Of a stretch of 64,000 bases of DNA, positions 33,045 to 44,626 are shown in pieces (the first letter of the stretch is position 1; each line of letters opens with the position of its first letter). The notes below the pieces were generated by a model. It ran no database searches. It was not told the DNA's origin and saw nothing but the letters and a program-made list of their open reading frames with translations. Source of the DNA: Loripinus fragilis (lineage: Eukaryota > Mollusca > Bivalvia > Lucinida > Lucinidae); the NCBI GenBank assembly GCA_964019695.1, contig OZ026524.1, positions 62,317,066-62,381,065 on the forward strand, given 5' to 3'. The translations under genes and the position numbers were made by a program.

Positions 33045-34239
33045 GTTATGTTCATTATGTAACGCATACTATACCACTAGAAATCAAATTACTTTCCAAA
33101 AGCTTCAACTAGAAGATTAGATGAATATTAGCACCCTTTTTTCTCAATTAAACTAGCCTAACTTCATGCAGTTATACGCCTAAAACTTTCAAATGACTTT
33201 TTTTTCAAAATTGACTATAGGGTTACATATGTAACGGGTTGCCATTACTGTGGAGATACAAATTAGGCCTACAAATGTTTTTTTCTTCAGCTCGAAGGTG
33301 TATAAGTAGTAACATACGTAACATGTTGTAAAACAACCAAATCACCAGCTTAAGTGCCCAAACATATAGAGAGTCCCTGGGCGCAGTAACATTGCTTTTT
33401 ATAGTAGGCTATCTGAACAAAATAATTCCCAAGTTAGTGATGGGAAGTATGGACTCTCTAACCGAACTTTACAAAAAAACATGTCCGTTTTCCGCACGAA
33501 TGATAGACCCGGTGTCTGTGTGGAGTTGAAAATTAAGTCCATACGATGTCTGTAATGTCCCAAAGTGCAAGAATAACTCGTTTGTGCCTGCTGTCCGACT
33601 CAAAATCTGTTTTCTAGGATGTGTCCGAATCATAATCTACAGGTGTCCGAGTCATAATCCACGGCGTCCGAGTGACGGTTCAGTTTGATAGCCTTCAATT
33701 TCCACGAGTTATGACCCTAATATGCCATCTAGCTTTAAAGAAACTTGCTGAAAATGAAGATTTGGTAATTGCCTCCCTTTAGAAACAGTTCTCAATTTAA
33801 TACATCGCAACTGTACGTCGGTATGAGACGAAAATGGCGAAGTGTGTCCGAGTCACGATCACCCTACCCTATTATCCTAAAAATTGTTGGTTTTTTTGGT
33901 TGTTGATTTTTAGGTTGATAGTAACATACTTTGGAACACTCAAAATGCACCAGATCGCACCATTTTTATAAAAAAAAATCCGGGGGAACATTCCCCCCCC
34001 CCCCCCGGGGCACGACGATTTGTAGAAAGACACTTCGTCGAATGCGACATTTAGTCTAAACAGACAATTGGTCTACTGCAACAGGTTGTCAAAACTCCCT
34101 TTTAAGCTACGACATTTTAAATGTATATATATAATAGCACAAATGTGAATCAACATCATAACAGAACTAACTACTCACCTGGTATGTTATTCTCTATCTA
34201 CGTAATAAGATGTTTTTTATTAAAACATTGATGAATGTC

Positions 34240-34400
34240 GATCAACTATATTCTTACTTGTTCAAAATTAAATTAACTTATGTATAGGGCCTAATAGCAA
34301 TTTTAACACTTTCTGGCTCGACAAACGTCGCGTCTGGTCTGGGTCTAAGCTGTTTGCAAAATAAAATCGCTTTTCTTCTTGTTTTTAACGGATAAGAGTA
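34240..34400. repeat. 'CTTTGCATGC...TCTGGGTC' repeat, copy 3 (end only)
   Basis: GTCGCGTCTGGTCTGGGTCT and AAGCTGTTTGCAAAATAAAA match the ends near 4345 and 41085. Confidence 0.5.
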
Positions 34401-34941
34401 ACTTTACACCAAATTTAATGGCAGCTGAACTGCTACTTTTTAGGCCCTGATTACAGAGAATAACTTTATTTTTTACAGTGTAGATCCGTCGGTTCTGAGT
34501 AAAACAATCCGAGTAGAAAAATCTACAATGTAACAGATTCGCATTTTCTTTTTACCATCGGAGAGATATATTACTTCTCGTTAAACTGATACCAAGTTTA
34601 TAAAAGCCTGAGATATTCATGTCGAACCAACGGATCCCGAATAATTAAACCGAGGATCCCGCCGAATAGTGTGCACCCTCGATCGGTTGTCGGTAAAAGC
34701 CCTAGCCGGACCGTGCCGGACCGAACCTACGATTGTGACCGAGGTTGGTCTCCGGGGAATGACGATTTTCGGTACCGGCTTTTATAACCTCATAAAAAGT
34801 GAAGTAAATATAGATGAATTATAGCCATTAAAACGTTTAAATCAATGCATATTTTACACACACCGATTGGCTATTAAATAAGGACAGGTTTGCAAATTAA
34901 AATGTACGGCAGCACTGAGGGGACATGTGAAAAAAAATATT

Positions 34942-35112
34942 TATCTCGTTCCCACGACATAAGATCTCGTTCCCACAACATAATTATCTCGTTCCCACGA
35001 CATAAGATCTCGTTCCCACGACATGATTATCTCGTTCCCACGACATAATATCTCGTTCCCACGACATAATATCTCGTTCCCACGACATAATTATCTCGTT
35101 CCCACGACATCT
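34942..35112 (+). repeat. Minisatellite 'ATCTCGTTCCCACGACATAA'
   Basis: Seven to eight units of 20-27 bp. The left border reads GGCAGCACTGAGGGGACATG then TGAAAAAAAA. The inverted counterpart is at 51972-52186 with the same border, so both belong to one dispersed repeat family. Confidence 0.9.
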
Positions 35113-35998
35113 TTATCCAATGAAAATGAGACATTACTGACCTTCGCCATTTTTGTTAGGCCTACAATGTGTTAGATAACAATGCTAGATATATAAAAGG
35201 TAAATTCGTTTTGCCATGTTAAACAAGCTGTTGATTTATTTAAGAACTGTTCTAACATATGCTGGATCAAACGATCCACATTGTGAACATGACCATACAA
35301 AAGCTGATCTGAATTTAAAAGAGTAACGCAACTCAATATCAATTTAGGTCCCACCAAACTGATCCATCTTCTGGTCGATCTATTTAATTGATTTCCCTTT
35401 CTGATTTCATTATATGTTTGTCCTGAAAATGTCATTTGCTTATTATGTCTGCTGCAATAATTTAAACGACTCTAGAACCACCTTAATCATTGAAGCAAAC
35501 AATATGAACGCCATGAGCCTTAGGAGCAGTCTGATATGGAACCATATTTTTAGCAATAAATGCAACTAAAGCACATCAGCAGATGAGAAAACAGACGGCA
35601 CGTTAATTCTGGGAAATGGGGTTAAAACTAGATTGTACACATTGCCTTCTGCAACAGACAGTGCATGCCCAAACCAACAAATTGACCTGTCCAACCAGCG
35701 AATACTTTTTCTGAGTGCATGGAAAACACTAATTCCTTACAATTGTAACTACCTGTACCCATTTAGTGTACACTCAGATTTATCTGGGTTCATGCAAAAG
35801 TTGTTATGAATATTCACTGGGCGCATATTTCATTGTATTCATTCTGGCATGTACGGCACCATATACTTGTACAAGCAAAATTTAATGAATGTTCTGTCAA
35901 AATTGCAGATTTTAGCAAGCCATGCATCTTTTGGAGTGCCTGTGTCATTTTTGTTGTCTAGTATTTTTTTGAAAAAAAAAGGTTCTAAATTATGGCTA
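35113..35998. other. Unassigned region with a minus-strand open frame
   Basis: A minus frame at 35172-35435 (88 codons with stop) contains TYNEIRKGNQLNRS and LLYGHVHNVDRLIQHM. It starts after an acceptor-like TGACATTTTCAG. I recognise no family; it could be an exon, a transposon remnant or chance. The rest shows nothing identifiable. Confidence 0.3.
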
Positions 35999-36179
35999 TA
36001 CACAGGGTGTCCCAAAAGGTATGAAACATTTCTAAACTCGAATAAAAGACCAACCTTTAAGCTTGGCATACCTAAATACCCTAAATATAAAATCATATAT
36101 GTCAACAAGAAATGTCACAGTCACGTGACGAATGCCCCAAAAGGAATTAGTCTAGCATAAGACACATTTGTGGAAAGTT

Positions 36180-36740
36180 AGCTGTAATATAGGAGATATG
36201 CTCCAGACACGAAAAGCCTAGAAATGAGGCCAGAAGTCAATGTTAAGATCAAAGTGACCTAAAATGGTATGCACCACTCCGCCATCCCAAGAGGAATCAA
36301 CACACCAAATTTGGGATTCCTACTTCAAATATTATAGGAGATATGCTCCAGACACGATTATTCTAGAAACTAGGTCATAGGCCAAGATCACAGTGACCTA
36401 AAATAGTATGCGACACATCAGCATCCAAAGATGTACCCATACAGTAATTTTGGGATTCCTCCCACAAATGATATTTGAGCTATGCTCCTGACAGGATTAT
36501 TCTAGAAATTAGGTGAAGGTCACAAAACTGATACACGACACTCTGCCATCCAAAGATGCAACCACACACCAAATTTGGGATTCCTAGCCCAAATAATATA
36601 CAAAAAATGCTCTGAACATAATTATTCTAAAAACTAGGCCAGAGGTCAAGGTCACAGTGACCAAAAATGGTATGCAACACTTGGCCATCCCAAGAAGCAT
36701 CAATACACCATTTGGAATTCCTACCTCAAAGAATATAGAA
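36180..36740. repeat. ~128-bp tandem repeat 'AGGTCAAGGTCACAGTGACC'
   Basis: Four to five diverged units share CCAAATTTGGGATTCCTA, ATATGCTCCAGACACGATTA and AAGGTCACAGTGACC. I associate this repeat type with bivalve intergenic DNA; the name is not known to me. Confidence 0.8.
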
Positions 36741-37100
36741 GTAAAGGCATAACAAACACAAGACAGAAAAACATAAAAGATCCACAAAAGAAGTACCGCC
36801 TTGGAACGGTCAGTACACTATTTAATTGGAGAGCTTAAACCAGTTTCATGGCGCCAACATCCCTCTTAATTCTGATGTAGACTAGGACACATTTGGGAAA
36901 GTGACAAAACACAACACACACAGTAGCCAAGAGGTCAGCCCTTTCCCAGCAAGTGACCTCAAGGTTACACGGAACAGGCGTGACAGCATGACACACATCA
37001 ACATGAAGCATAACTAACAAAAACGATTCACAAAAGAAACATCGCCTCGGAACGGTCACTGAAATATTCACTGGAGGGCTTAAGCCGGTTCCACAGCATA
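36740..37100. repeat. GATCAGGAATCGATAC-family repeat, rearranged copy
   Basis: GATCCACAAAAGAAGTACCG, GCCAAGAGGTCAGCCCTTTC and a second AGAAACATCGCCTCGGAACG show two overlapping partial copies of the repeat found at 47645-48070, 51135-51370 and 56460-56885. Confidence 0.65.
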
Positions 37101-37140
37101 ACCCCTAGTTTTTATGTTAAGGCATAAAACAAAACAATAG

Positions 37141-37622
37141 TGGCGCACTTCGAATCGAACTAAAGTTCCTACTATAGTTCTTACGTAATAGATGCGCACT
37201 CACGTTTACACCTGAACTGCTAAAAAGGAACTATTAGTTGGTTGGCAAGTGCACAACAAATAGCCATGAATGCTCCACTTCAATTCTTCATCGTAGACAA
37301 AAAGGATGTTATAAACTGCACAGCGCTTTCTTATAATCAATTACGAATAAGCGGGACCAAAATTATGCTCAGCTAGGTTTATTTTACAAAAACATATCAT
37401 TTTGAGGCAACTGACCGATCTTGAACCCATCATGCTAGATCTTGAACCCATCGTGCTAGATAGATCTAGAGTAGGGAACCAGCCTATCTACTTGAGTGAC
37501 GGTGCTCTGACCCGCCGTTGATCACTAGTAGGTTCGTGACGTCACCCTAGTAGCGACTATAGGTGTTCGAATCAAACTTAAGTCACTATAGTAGGGACTA
37601 TAGTTCGATTCGAAGTGCACCA
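37141..37622. mobile_element. 482-bp TIR element 'GCACTTCGAATCGAAC'
   Basis: GCACTTCGAATCGAACTAAA with GTTCCTACTATAGT at left; ACTATAGTAGGGACTATAG with TTCGATTCGAAGTGC at right. The interior has a direct duplication of GATCTTGAACCCATC. No clear target duplication and no ORF. Confidence 0.7.
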
Positions 37623-37879
37623 GTGTCATACAAACACATCGATTGGTTTTGTTTTATTACATGTACACTTAACTGTCATATGAGAGTTCAAACTAAACAC
37701 CAGGTATCAGTGGCCTTTATAGAGAAAAGTGGGTGGGGTGGGGTAACAATAAAGTGCACACCTAATGATTATATGTCAATACATTTAGTTAAAGCAACTG
37801 TGTCATCTAAATGACTTGGGCCATATACAAGAGCAGTCTCTTCAGTATTATTACATGACATTAAAATTACAACGTGTTG

Positions 37880-37893
37880 GTTACCATGGAAAC
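37880..37893. promoter_or_regulatory. Perfect X-box (RFX-type) motif
   Basis: GTTACCATGGAAAC matches the RFX X-box consensus GTTNCCATGGNAAC at every fixed position. RFX factors control ciliary genes in animals. No gene start is visible beside it, so function is open. Confidence 0.3.
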
Positions 37894-38574
37894 AGACTTG
37901 ATTTTGTAAAGCTAAAAGGTCTTTAAAATACTCATTCTGAACAAGGTGGTTAATAATTTGAGTCTTGATTATAAAACTTGAGGAACACTAAAAAAGACAA
38001 AAGCTATAACAAAAAAGTGTAGACAAAATATATATTTACAAGAGCAAGCATCAAGAAATGAATATCAATATAATGCTTCAACAAGAATTAATAGATGTAT
38101 AGCCAAAGCAGTAAAAACTGTGTGAAACAGAAAATAAGAACCCATTTTTTAAAAGCTCAACCTTGCATTGTCATAAAACAAAATCCAAGCAGAATATGGC
38201 ATTATATAATTTCTATGTATAGTATGTTAATCAATAAGCAACTTATCTTTGTGGAGTCAAATCTTAAAAGACTTTCAAAACATTTCATGTGTTTTTGGGA
38301 CACCCGCTACATGTAATGCAATCGGTCAGTGTACACTCGAATGAAATTTTAAAAAAAATAACTGTTCAAAATTGCACAGATTTCACATTTGTACAAAATT
38401 TGAAATCCGTGCAAACTGAAAAAGATTTTGTACTATTCCAAAGAGTGAAACAGCAAAGTAGAGATATCATCAAATGGATAATATTATGTTTCAACATGTT
38501 GTGTCAGCTTATTTTTGAAACTGTTAAAGTGCATCTTAGTTCAGCAGAATTTGGGCGAATTTTAGGAGGACCTG

Positions 38575-38960
38575 GAACTTGATTTTAAACTTTTTTCTTT
38601 GTTGATTCTGGTAGTGCATATACTGTCCTTGAAAAATCTGAGTGATTTCACAGAACTGTTCCTCTTGCATGATACCCTCTACCAAAATTGCGCAAATGGT
38701 TCCACTCCGCTGTAAAAGGGGCCACCAGAGTGCCAGATAAGAAATAACTTTAAATGACATCTCTTCCTGAACCATTGGTTCAAATTCAAAATAATTTCAC
38801 AGAATTGTTCCTCATGATGCCTTCTACCAAAATGGCACAAATGGTTCAACTCGGCTGAACAAAAAGGCCGCCAGAGCTCCAAATAAGAAATACATTTAAA
38901 CGACATCTCCTCCTGAACCACTGGTCCAAATTCAAAATAATTTCACTGAATTGTTCCACA
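38575..38960 (-). repeat. 143-bp satellite, minus orientation, nearly three units
   Basis: Reverse complement of the array at 55080-58730: ACAGAATTGTTCCTCATGAT, GCACAAATGGTTCAACTCGG, CCAGAGCTCCAAATAAG. Confidence 0.85.
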
Positions 38961-39032
38961 ATTTAAGTCCCCTTGCATCTGTTTCTGCTATATGCCAGAA
39001 CCCAATGCGAGTATTCATGACATTATAATTTA

Positions 39033-40290
39033 TGAGGGACGTTCCAAATGTTCCGATTTTACCTTGAAGCTTTGTCCAGAGACATTTTTAAGAGGCATAC
39101 TATGCACCATTCAAAAGAACTGTCATTTTACCTTTATAATGATGCTAATATTTTCTCGCTGTACTGTTTTGTCTTATAATCACAGCATATTATATATCGC
39201 CCACTCGTTTTCATGTTATAGAATTATAATAATATTTGAATCTGAATATTTCAAGCCCAGCATCTTTAAAACCATAAAATAAACCTGCATTGTAATTTTA
39301 CTATTTGTTACTTATTATGTTAATTTAAATGTTAGAATGGCAACAGGTGGTGTCAAATCAATGTTTATAGCACAATGCGCAATTCTTATGACGTCAATGA
39401 AATTGAAAACGACGTCATTTTTAATACATTGCAGAATTTTTATTTCTGAGAATTTTATATGTTCAACTATTAAGTTGGACTAAAACATGCCGAACCTAAT
39501 ATAGGCAAAATATTTAAGACCAATATTATTTTGATAACAAAATATCTTATTGTAAAAAGTTTCATTTTTTACCAAAAAAATGATTGATTTTAAATAAGAA
39601 TTTTTAAAAATGTTATTGGTTTCAAATGGATGCTTTGTGCTCAATTAAATCACATATTGCATCATTTTACGATGTAGTGCACCTTTGGACAATTGATTGG
39701 GTTTTATTTTAAGATATTCACATGCAAATTTTTGTACATCCGAATATTGACCTAATTTGTGGTCTCGTTTGAATTTTCTTATGTGGGTTACTATCAGTCT
39801 CCGGCAATACTGACTTTTCATAATTACTTCAGACAAAAGTAAGTTCATCTGAGTTTGCCTCAATTTTTTTACCTTTAATACAGCTGTTGTTATGGCAGTT
39901 TGGGCCGGTCAAAACTTCAAGTGGTCAAAATTTGATTATAGCTGACAGTTTCATAGCCATACATTAAAGGGCCTAGGAAACCCAGATCATATAGAAAGTT
40001 TGCCATATGTACAGGACATGTTGGCTTATGTATGAATATTGAGTAGCCATGAAAACGAATTGCTGAGACTGCTATTGTCTGAATTATGAGGTCTTTAATA
40101 TGCACAGTCTGCTTGATATGTCAGTACATTGAAGGTTTGACTGTTTTGGGGTAGATTTCTGGTTGCTCCTTCAAGTTACATAATACTTGTATGGCGGTGA
40201 TAGACAAAGAACATATTATTATTTGGTACATGCTGCATTGCTGGTAACAGAGCTATCACGCCAGGGTCATAACTTTCGGAACATCCCTCG
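39033..40290. mobile_element. 1258-bp mariner-type element next to the last SH2 exon
   Basis: TGAGGGACGTTCC at left and GGAACATCCCTCG at right, with similarity continuing inward (AAATGTTCCGA against TAACTTTCGGAACA). TA flanks at 39031-39032 and 40291-40292. The GAGGGA(C/T)GTTCC end and the 1.26-kb size are typical of mariner. The coding frame is not recognisable: the best minus frame (39645-39863) lacks transposase motifs. The right end lies only about 50 bp before the exon. Confidence 0.78.
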
Positions 40291-40339
40291 TATATCATTT
40301 TTCCCTATTTAAGTCTAATTGCCTTTTTTCTTCTTTCAG

Positions 40340-40431
40340 ATGAATCAGATGGATTGCAGACTTTATTAGGATTTGTGAAAGGATTAGATACCATATCCTC
40401 TCCTGGGTTTGACCAAAGTCAAAGGCTTTAA
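40340..40431 (+). CDS. Terminal coding exon of the SH2 gene (C-terminal SH2 strand and tail)
   Basis: A strong acceptor (CCTTTTTTCTTCTTTCAG) precedes an exon whose frame needs one base from upstream, the same phase (1) in which the exon at 3056-3254 ends. It encodes (D)ESDGLQTLLGFVKG, which fits the last SH2 segment (typically DGLxTxL after the HY motif), then LDTISSPGFDQSQRL and TAA at 40429-40431. A direct splice from 3254 would be in frame but would lack the SH2 core, so at least one symmetric phase-1 exon should lie between. Assignment to the same gene rests on domain logic and phase, not on seen linkage. An AATAAA-containing stretch near 41274 could be the polyadenylation signal. Confidence 0.55.
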
Positions 40432-41285
40432 TTTCATCATCCGAACCCAGTGGATGAATACGACGGTTATGCCAATATATTAACTGTTCCTGTCTTTATG
40501 AGTGATTATGACTTGTTTTAGGAAATACATTCTTCAGCTGTTAGTTTCTGTTATGTTTTTTTACAAATGCATAAATTGTTGCACCAAAAGATGTCATGCA
40601 GCTTACTTACAAATACTATTGTTATATGACTCCTGTAAAAGACCTCCTCTGATTGGCTGAAACTAGCTTGCACTGGTTGTGACAGATCATGATGTCAAAC
40701 AGTGATGAGCTAGAGACATGTTAACATTGTTAATGTCAGTGCTGACAGAGAGCTAAAAATAGATTGAACTCAATCTAGCCCAGGTGACATTGCTTTTGTC
40801 AGTGCTAAAAGAGAGCTAAAATAGACATTGAAACACTGACTGGTTTCTTATGTATATTTCACAGGTAAAATGTGTTGAATTCAGAATTTGTTCATTTTAT
40901 GAGAACAGCATTTAACCGATTTATGCCAAATGGAATTTCCCACTGTTATCAATTGGAACAGTCCATTTCTGTTTTAAGGGATGTTAGGTGGTATTTTCAT
41001 TTTTATTCAAGTTTTAATAGTAAATTATGCAAGCAAACAGTGGACACCCTGATCAGACGCCGCATTCTGTGGCGTCTGATCTGGGTCTGCACTATTTGCC
41101 TATGTCCAACAAAAAAGACGCTAGGCATATATGGGTTAAAAAATGCAATTATTTTGCTTATCTCATAAGAGTTGCAGAGGTTTGGGAAGTATATTGTTGA
41201 AATAATCGTCCTAGTGAATTAGTGCACTAGGAACATCTGACTTGAGTAAATGTATAAATATGAAAATACTTTAAATAAAACTAGG
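40432..41285 (+). other. Putative 3' UTR of the SH2 gene
   Basis: From the stop to TTAAATAAAACTAGG. It includes a copy of the TCTGGGTC repeat (41000-41130) with GATCAGACGCCGCATTCTG and its complement. In the same frame as the exon, a further 29 codons are open after the TAA (FHHPNPVDEYDGYANIL and on) to a TAG at 40519-40521. Confidence 0.4.
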
Positions 41286-41311
41286 AAAAGGGAGACAGTG
41301 TCATATAACAA

Positions 41312-41455
41312 AACAATTGGTGCATTCTTTTTCGGTTCACATCAGGATTAGTCAACCCTCGAAAGTGATGTTCACCTCGGCTTTGCCTTGGTGAACATCA
41401 CTATTCTCAGGTTGACAAATCCTGATGTCAACCTCAAAAGAATGCATCAATTGTA
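41312..41455. mobile_element. ~144-bp palindromic MITE
   Basis: ACAATTGGTGCATTCTTTT, ACATCAGGATTAGTCAACC and GTGATGTTCACCTCGGC at left are matched in reverse by GCCTTGGTGAACATCAC, GGTTGACAAATCCTGATGT and AAAAGAATGCATCAATTGT at right. Nearly the whole element is stem. Confidence 0.82.
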
Positions 41456-42039
41456 TATTGTTGTTTAGGGTGATTTTTAAAATTATCATGGTATTTGAAC
41501 TAGTTGAAACTATTATTTCAAAGTAATCCAATTATTTTGTTTAAATTGAAAAAAAAAACGTGACTAACTAAGTGATTTTCTGCATCCAAACGAGCACAGT
41601 GTTTAAAGTCTTATCAATTACACTGAACATTTATCGACAAGAGGCATAGTACATGTATGTCATTCTAAACAAGCCCTTATCTGGAATGAACTTTTACAAT
41701 AAAGATAAGTTATGTTTTCTTCCAAGCAGTCATTTAACATGTATATACATATGCTTTATTGCAAATATGTTGAATTTGGCAGAAAACAATACAAATTATT
41801 TATATTAAATTCATGCTATGGAAAAATAACAACATTTTAGTGCCATTTTATTCCATTGTGTCAAACGCTCTTGCTACTTATGCTCACAACTAGTTCCTTC
41901 ATCTTTAGAACACGCAATAAGAGAAACTTCTCTTTCATTAACATTTAAAGCCTGCATACAAGTATATATGATTAAAGTCATAGTTTACTGGTTTATATCT
42001 GAAATTGCATGTTTTACAGTTAATTTAGACTTACACTGC

Positions 42040-42370
42040 AATTTTAATCTGATGAGCAAACCAATGGTTGTGCAATTTTAATCTGACAAGTACTGGTAAA
42101 AGGTATAAAGGTAAATTGCTCTAAGGTGTATATCATAAGGGTCGTGCAAGATTATAGTGCAGACCAAGGGTCCTGTAAGACTCACATAGTGACAATAGTG
42201 CGGCCCAAGGGTCGTGCAATATAGTGCAGACCCAAGGGTCATGCTATTTTAATCTGACGAGTTAACCAAGGTTCATGCAACCTATTGCAGATTTAAGGGT
42301 CGGGCAATTTTGATCTGAGGAGTACAGGCAAAGGGTATATAGGTAAATTGCTCTAGTCTTTATTTCATAT
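42040..42370. repeat. Short tandem repeat 'GTGCAGACCCAAGGGTCGTGCAA'
   Basis: Six to eight irregular units with AATTTTAATCTGACGAG spacers. A further isolated unit is near 42678. No ORF. Confidence 0.65.
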
Positions 42371-42372
42371 GT

Positions 42373-42446
42373 GGTGGTCTAGGAGGCTTTCTTTTAATCC
42401 AACAGCCTGGCGCACAGTGGTTCAAATCCTGGCATGACCAATATTT
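42373..42446 (+). mobile_element. tRNA-like SINE head or tRNA pseudogene
   Basis: TGGTCTAGGAGG is an A-box match, and GTGGTTCAAATCC is an exact B box at the right spacing; the segment ends ATGACCA. Acceptor pairing is poor, so it is a decayed tRNA or SINE head, not a functional gene. Confidence 0.5.
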
Positions 42447-42769
42447 TTTTCTTTATATATTTTCTTTTCTTTGTCATTTTCCCTTCCAATTTCACAAATG
42501 TATAAGTAATCAAATATACCATGCAGTTCAGGAATTATGAGCATTTTCACTAACTGACCACAACCGGCCGATATGATGCTCAGCAAACCTCGTCAATCAT
42601 AAATGGCTGTTACACATGCGAGTGGTTAGATAATGTTGGTCGGATGGACAGACAGACAGACTCAAATTGTGATTAAAGTGCAGACCCAAGGGTCTTGCAA
42701 TAACGCTTGAAACTCTTATTTATATATTTCATTTTCATGATGAAGACAAGGAATTGGGCACTGGTCAGT

Positions 42770-43440
42770 ACTAACGACCTCTGGTGGTAGTTATGGGGAC
42801 CCGTGTTTTAGTACTACCCACAGGTGGCAATTACTAGGGCTTTGAGCAGTAGTAGTAGCATCTGGTGGCAGGTATTGGAATTGTGGGTACAAATCTAGTA
42901 TTGCAAGTGTATTTCACAAGAGGTCAGTATTCTACCCTGAGTCACAGTTCCTATCACAAGGGGATAGTACTTATATCATCCTGAGTTACAGTACACTGTA
43001 GTTGTCACTTAAGATCTACTCAGAGCCTCAGTATCTGTCACTAGATGTTTTCACAGCTGAATCTCAGTACCTGTCACAAGTGGCGAGTAATAACATCCTG
43101 AGTACCAGTATCTGTCATTAACGATTGACGTGTCTGCTCAAAAAGTAAGTGAGTTTGACCAGGAAATGTCACAATCACATACTACAGGCCAAGTGAGTAC
43201 TAACAGTATGAGTACTGGCGTTAGCATAGAGTTCTAGTAATTGTCTCTACAACAGAAAATATATGACTGGAGTACCAGTACCTGTCATAAGCGGTACATA
43301 CATTTGCAAAGAGTTCCAGTTACTGTCATCTGATTCAAAGTACCTTTCACTTGAGGTCACTACATTTCCAGTACATGTCACTAGATATCAGTACTCTCCA
43401 TCAGTCTCAGTACCTGTCACAAGTGATCAGCACTAGCCTG
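42770..43440. repeat. ~45-bp minisatellite 'AGTACCTGTCACTAGAGGTC', left block
   Basis: Diverged units of AGTACCTGTCACTAGAGGTC plus AGTACTACTACCCTGAGTC. The array continues at 46045-47640 and 48165-48240, split by a Tc1-like element and by another repeat. Confidence 0.85.
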
Positions 43441-43713
43441 GCCTCTAGGCGTTAAAATGAAAATATCTACAAAAGGAGAAAATCTATAAAATCTAAGACG
43501 CACACCATATGGCTAGTCCACTCTGTTGTCTCAATTTTAACATAAATTTAAGCCAAGGTGTGTAAAACGTAGACACGCTATCAAAAAAGGCCAAACAGTT
43601 TCTAACTTTACAGAAAAAATCAAACTATTATTAATCAGACTAGAAACTAGTCTATACTGAGCGAAACTTCCAAACCGCCACTCGATATTTTCTCAGATAT
43701 CTTAACATATATA

Positions 43714-44587
43714 CTATTGCCATAAAGTTAAGCATATTCCATTCTATAAAACCACTTAGGTTTTAGAATCGGTAAGAACGGAAACTTTTGAGAGATAACA
43801 TAAATTATTGTAGTGGACAACAAAAGCAGAACACCAGCATTTGATAAAGAGAAGCCGTGGAATCTCTGACTTGTTTATAGGCTGCAAACACCTTACAAAA
43901 ATTACCCATAAATTTTACAAAATTCAATGAAAACAGCATGGAGGCCAAGAGTCAGCAAAACTTTTACAATAAGCCCGCGATAGTTGAAATTTCTTCAAAA
44001 CTTTCTCTTTGGAGCATACACTTTCAGGAGCTGATGCAAAAAGTCATGAAATGGCTCATAATAATCCTTAACTTCCGGTTTATGTTGTGTATAGCCTTCA
44101 CACTGTCGAATAACAACTTGGCACATTTTCATCATTAAATTCACCGGGTACATGCGTTCAAACATGAATTCTGTCCCACTCATGCAGTAGAGTCTAGCAA
44201 AATTCACAATGGTTTTGATACGGCTGGTTCCCGGTTTAAAACACGTCAGCCAAGCTTGTCTCACACATGTACCATAGGGTTCAAGGCCGGCAAGATGCTC
44301 GGGAGTGGTAGACTAGCGATGTTCTGTTGATTTTTGTATTCCTCGAGGATGCGAGTACAGTGAGGTCTTGCAATTTCATCTCGGAGCACCATGTTCTGGC
44401 CAAGTAGCGAGTCCAAGGGTGACCTAACACCAGATTCCAGGATTTCGTCCTGGTACTTTTGAGCGTTCAAAGTCCCAGTAACCACCTTTAATTGTATCAG
44501 GTGGTCGTCGGATATTGCACCACGTACCATAAGGCTTCAGTAATGATTCCATGCACTCAAGAATCAATGTAGACAGTTTCCTTTTTG

Positions 44588-44626
<39 letters not shown>

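Larger units (their letters stand above)
29682..33869. mobile_element. 4.2-kb composite TIR element with TCCGACTCA-type motifs
   Basis: Left end GGGTAAGGTGATCGTAAGTC, right end AGTCACGATCACCCTACCC, flanked by TA on both sides (29680-29681 and 33870-33871; the left base pair is part of TTTA). A motif near TCCGA(C/G)TCATAAT recurs in the outer regions: 29698, 29714, about 30115 and 30142 at left, and about 33594, 33622, 33645, 33667 and 33847 at right. The core has taken a hAT-like MITE, Penelope-repeat fragments, a SINE and a hairpin repeat; without these it would be about half as long. No transposase recognised. Confidence 0.75.
36001..38307. mobile_element. TIR element of mariner type, ~2.3 kb, with internal satellites
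   Basis: CACAGGGTGTCCCAAAAGGT at left is answered by TTTTTGGGACACCCGC at right; both sides then read ATGAAA and TTT at equal offsets, and TA lies outside each end. GGGTGTCCCAAAA is a terminus known from mariner/IS630-type elements. The inside holds a 128-bp repeat, two partial copies of the GATCAGGAATCGATAC repeat and another TIR element. No transposase is seen, and the ends differ by two bases, so this is tentative. Confidence 0.5.

Noticed and set aside
35839..36160. Overlapping ~90-100-codon frames on both strands
   Set aside because: They cross the terminus of a TIR element and unique DNA. Two overlapping opposite frames with no motifs are likely chance.
36584..37071. Short minus frames with hydrophobic runs, also at 51125 and 56425
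   Set aside because: All three lie in the GATCAGGAATCGATAC repeat. They could be an eroded ORF of that repeat, but no copy is intact and no domain is recognisable.
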